Below, one piece after another: positions 24,278-25,646 of a stretch of 25,646 bases of DNA; within the stretch, counting starts at the first letter, position 1; each line of letters starts with the position of its first letter. Below the pieces are notes generated by a model. It saw only the letters and a list, made by a program, of their open reading frames with translations, did no database searches and was not told the DNA's origin. A program made the position numbers and the translations under genes. The DNA comes from an uncultured Clostridia bacterium (GTDB lineage: Bacteria > Bacillota > Clostridia > Saccharofermentanales > DTU023), in contig CAMYEY010000011.1 of the NCBI GenBank assembly GCA_947254895.1, forward strand, positions 1 to 25,646, in the 5' to 3' direction.

Positions 24278-24601
24278 CTACAAAGCTTTAAATCCCACAA
24301 AAATGTAGATAATTAAAAGCATTGCACCCACCACAATCAATGTAGAGATAATGCCTTTAAGCATGGCAAGAAATAATTTTTTATTCCATTTTTCAGATAA
24401 TTTTTTAATAGATTCTGCTTCTTTTAAATTTAACTCTATACTTTCTTCAGGAATACACCCTGATTGCATTTGCTTTAGTGTCTCAGCACATTTACTACAT
24501 TCAGCTAAATGTTCCTCCACTGTTTTTTTGCTTTCTTCACTACATACTTCATCTATATATAGTGGGAGAAGATCTTCAATAATTTCACAAGAAATTTTCA
24601 T
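24278..24601 (-). CDS. zf-HC2 anti-sigma factor, probably C-terminally truncated
   Basis: This 107-residue protein has an N-terminal anti-sigma zinc finger (CEIIEDLLPLYIDEVCS, then EEHLAECSKC with H31, C35, C38), a charged linker and one membrane segment (about 80-103), ending VGFKAL. In related anti-sigma factors I know, the chain continues outside the membrane after this point with an extracellular domain, so the gene may be cut at the junction near 24.27 kb. It should hold the ECF sigma factor encoded just upstream at the membrane. The start at 24601 has GGAGG 6 bases upstream; ATG at 24604 is only 3 bases from it. It overlaps the sigma gene by 17 bases (coupled translation). Confidence 0.82.
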   Translation of the reverse strand: MKISCEIIEDLLPLYIDEVCSEESKKTVEEHLAECSKCAETLKQMQSGCIPEESIELNLKEAESIKKLSEKWNKKLFLAMLKGIISTLIVVGAMLLIIYIFVGFKAL

Positions 24602-25076
24602 CATATTCCTCCATTAACTTATTTTTGGCTCTATAAAATACAACCCTTGCCCATCCATCTGATTTGCCAAATATTTCGCCAATTTGCTTAAAAGATAATT
24701 CTGCTAAAACCCTTAAAGTAAAGACTTCTTTATACGGATCTTTTAACTTGTGTACAAGAGAATGCATTTTTATGACCTGCTCTTTTTTCTCAAACTCTCC
24801 TACAAGATCTATAGGGCAAGTCAAATTAGCACAGTTATCATCGAGAGTCCGCTTTTTCTTTTCTTTCTTATAAAAATCGTATAACGTGTTTTTTGCAATT
24901 TGACACAACCAAGTATATATTTTGCAATTACCATTAAAGGATTCAATTTTCTTTAAAGCTTTAAAAAAGGTTTCCTGCGTAATTTCCTCTGCTACATGCT
25001 CGTCGTGACTAATGGTTAAGATATATAAATAAACTTTAGAAAAATATTGTTTATATATTGCTTCATAACTGATCAA
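24585..25076 (-). CDS. ECF sigma factor
   Basis: This 163-residue sigma-70-family ECF factor has region 2 at about 5-70 (YEAIYKQYFSKVYLYIL, EEITQETFFKAL, TWLCQIAKNTLYDFYKK) and region 4 at about 105-160 (PYKEVFTLRVLAELSFKQIGEIFG, ARVVFYRAKNKL). The start is set at TTG 25076, with AAAGGGGG 8 bases upstream. GTG at 25082 is an alternative. An in-frame ATG at 25127 lies between the -35 and -10 of the promoter below and is therefore unlikely. It is encoded with its zf-HC2 anti-sigma factor, which overlaps its end. Its A/T-rich codon use differs from the genes left of 24.27 kb. The stimulus is unknown; envelope stress is typical for the group. Confidence 0.9.
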   Translation of the reverse strand: MISYEAIYKQYFSKVYLYILTISHDEHVAEEITQETFFKALKKIESFNGNCKIYTWLCQIAKNTLYDFYKKEKKKRTLDDNCANLTCPIDLVGEFEKKEQVIKMHSLVHKLKDPYKEVFTLRVLAELSFKQIGEIFGKSDGWARVVFYRAKNKLMEEYDENFL

Positions 25077-25111
25077 AGTCACTGCCCCCTTTCGTATCGT
25101 TCTATTAATTA

Positions 25112-25137
25112 GACGATAACAAAGCAAAAACGTTACA
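25112..25137 (-). promoter_or_regulatory. ECF-type (SigX/SigW-like) autoregulatory promoter
   Basis: On the minus strand TGTAAC (25137-25132) is followed after 16 bases by CGTC (25115-25112). This matches the ECF pattern with AAC in the -35 and CGTC in the -10 (B. subtilis SigX/SigM class). It lies 36 bases upstream of the sigma gene's TTG start, the usual place for an autoregulated promoter. Confidence 0.7.
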
Positions 25138-25646
25138 TATTTGTAGTAATCATTTTTATCTTTGCTTACTCTACGAACATATAATCAGGGTATTTCAATT
25201 TGAATGCCTACATACTTGTAGCATCAGTGTTAGACAGCAGCACAACCGTCTCAACATAAGTTGAAATTCTCAATCTGCCCTTTAAGATAATTCGTATTAT
25301 CTTAATTGCTTTTCATTAGAGCTCCTGCTGTCAGACCTCCATATACTTGTATTAAGCTAAACCATCTTATTTATCGCCATTAAAAGTTTGAATAAATTTT
25401 TAAAAAACTAGAGGCATAATCTCCTCTACCTGCAAATTCCGTAATATCATCTTTAGTACGTATAAAACTATTAAATATTCACCAATTTTTAATAAATCAC
25501 TACCTGAATCAAAATCAAATTTTATAATATGGTTTTCATCAACGCAACTTTAGATTAAATAATTATAAAATAGATTATTAAGCAAATAAGATTTCTCGTT
25601 ACTTATAATTCATGTAATAATCTTAATAGATCCATTACCTTTTTTC
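25138..25646. other. AT-rich intergenic stretch with inverted repeats, no gene seen
   Basis: No frame longer than a few dozen codons, RNA gene or mobile-element end could be supported here. One line counted (25441-25500) has 12 G/C of 60, against 30 of 60 at 6301-6360. Inverted repeats are present: the palindrome at 25282-25305, ATTTCAA (25192-25198) with TTGAAAT (25261-25267), and GACAGCAG (25233-25240) with CTGCTGTC (25325-25332). A structured non-coding element is possible. Confidence 0.5.
25282..25305. repeat. perfect 10-bp palindrome with 4-base loop
   Basis: TTAAGATAAT (25282-25291) and ATTATCTTAA (25296-25305) are exact reverse complements around TCGT. The A/T-rich arms make a weak RNA hairpin but a good protein-binding dyad. 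It has no adjoining T-run and no gene that it clearly serves. Confidence 0.6.

Noticed and set aside
1..25646. tRNA, rRNA, CRISPR arrays, insertion sequences, prophage genes
   Set aside because: I looked for cloverleaf 3' ends, regularly spaced repeats, transposase motifs and terminal repeats on both strands and saw none that hold up.

Overview
The window reads as DNA of a low-to-moderate GC Gram-positive bacterium of the Bacillota, probably an anaerobic, gut-type Clostridia-like lineage. The grounds are strong AGGAGG-type ribosome sites, GTG and TTG starts, lipobox lipoproteins, a BaiCD-like flavin/Fe-S oxidoreductase, GPH sugar symport, a zf-HC2 anti-sigma factor with its ECF sigma factor, and a zinc-ribbon/SPFH pair. 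Genus cannot be told from the sequence. The window looks like a whole assembled contig: a 34-base Nextera transposon adapter lies at 12-45 and cuts off the first gene.

Layout. 46-898: a 3'-truncated phosphate-binding lipoprotein (PstS type) behind an array of hexamers in exact 11-bp steps that looks like a PhoP box. 899-3715: a 16S rRNA pseudouridine synthase convergent with an Old-Yellow-Enzyme-type Fe-S/FMN/FAD oxidoreductase. 3896-11209: a probable operon of cytoplasmic GH13 alpha-glucosidase, GH36 alpha-galactosidase, a GPH symporter and the two subunits of an aconitase-X dehydratase. This fits uptake and breakdown of an alpha-galactoside/alpha-glucoside oligosaccharide plus an unassigned dehydration step. 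11310-14840: three overlapping signalling genes, namely a multi-TM protein with a degenerate kinase-like tail, an intact NarL-class histidine kinase and a LuxR-type response regulator.

14926-17718 (minus): a membrane zinc-ribbon protein and an SPFH-SHOCT protein, like B. subtilis YdjG and YdjI but without pspA in view. 17920-20910 (minus): an extracellular solute-binding lipoprotein followed after 12 bases by a membrane-anchored LuxR-type regulator with a large extracytoplasmic domain and a long coiled coil. No permease is present, so this looks like a sensor/regulator unit rather than a transporter. A 393-base intergenic region with two perfect dyads separates it from a small membrane protein and a DUF5067-like lipoprotein (21304-22440), closed by a strong terminator.

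22610-23818 (minus): a two-gene unit of a coiled-coil protein with a J-domain HPD motif and a HIRAN-domain protein, function unknown. 24045-25137: a truncated RelE/ParE-like toxin abuts an apparently truncated anti-sigma factor and its ECF sigma gene, which carries a convincing ECF-type promoter. Base composition drops sharply here, so about 24.27 kb is either a natural rearrangement scar or an assembly join. The last 500 bases are very AT-rich, with inverted repeats and no gene I can support.

The best candidates for undescribed biology are the solute-binding-protein/membrane-LuxR unit, the pseudokinase/kinase/regulator trio, and the J-domain/HIRAN pair.
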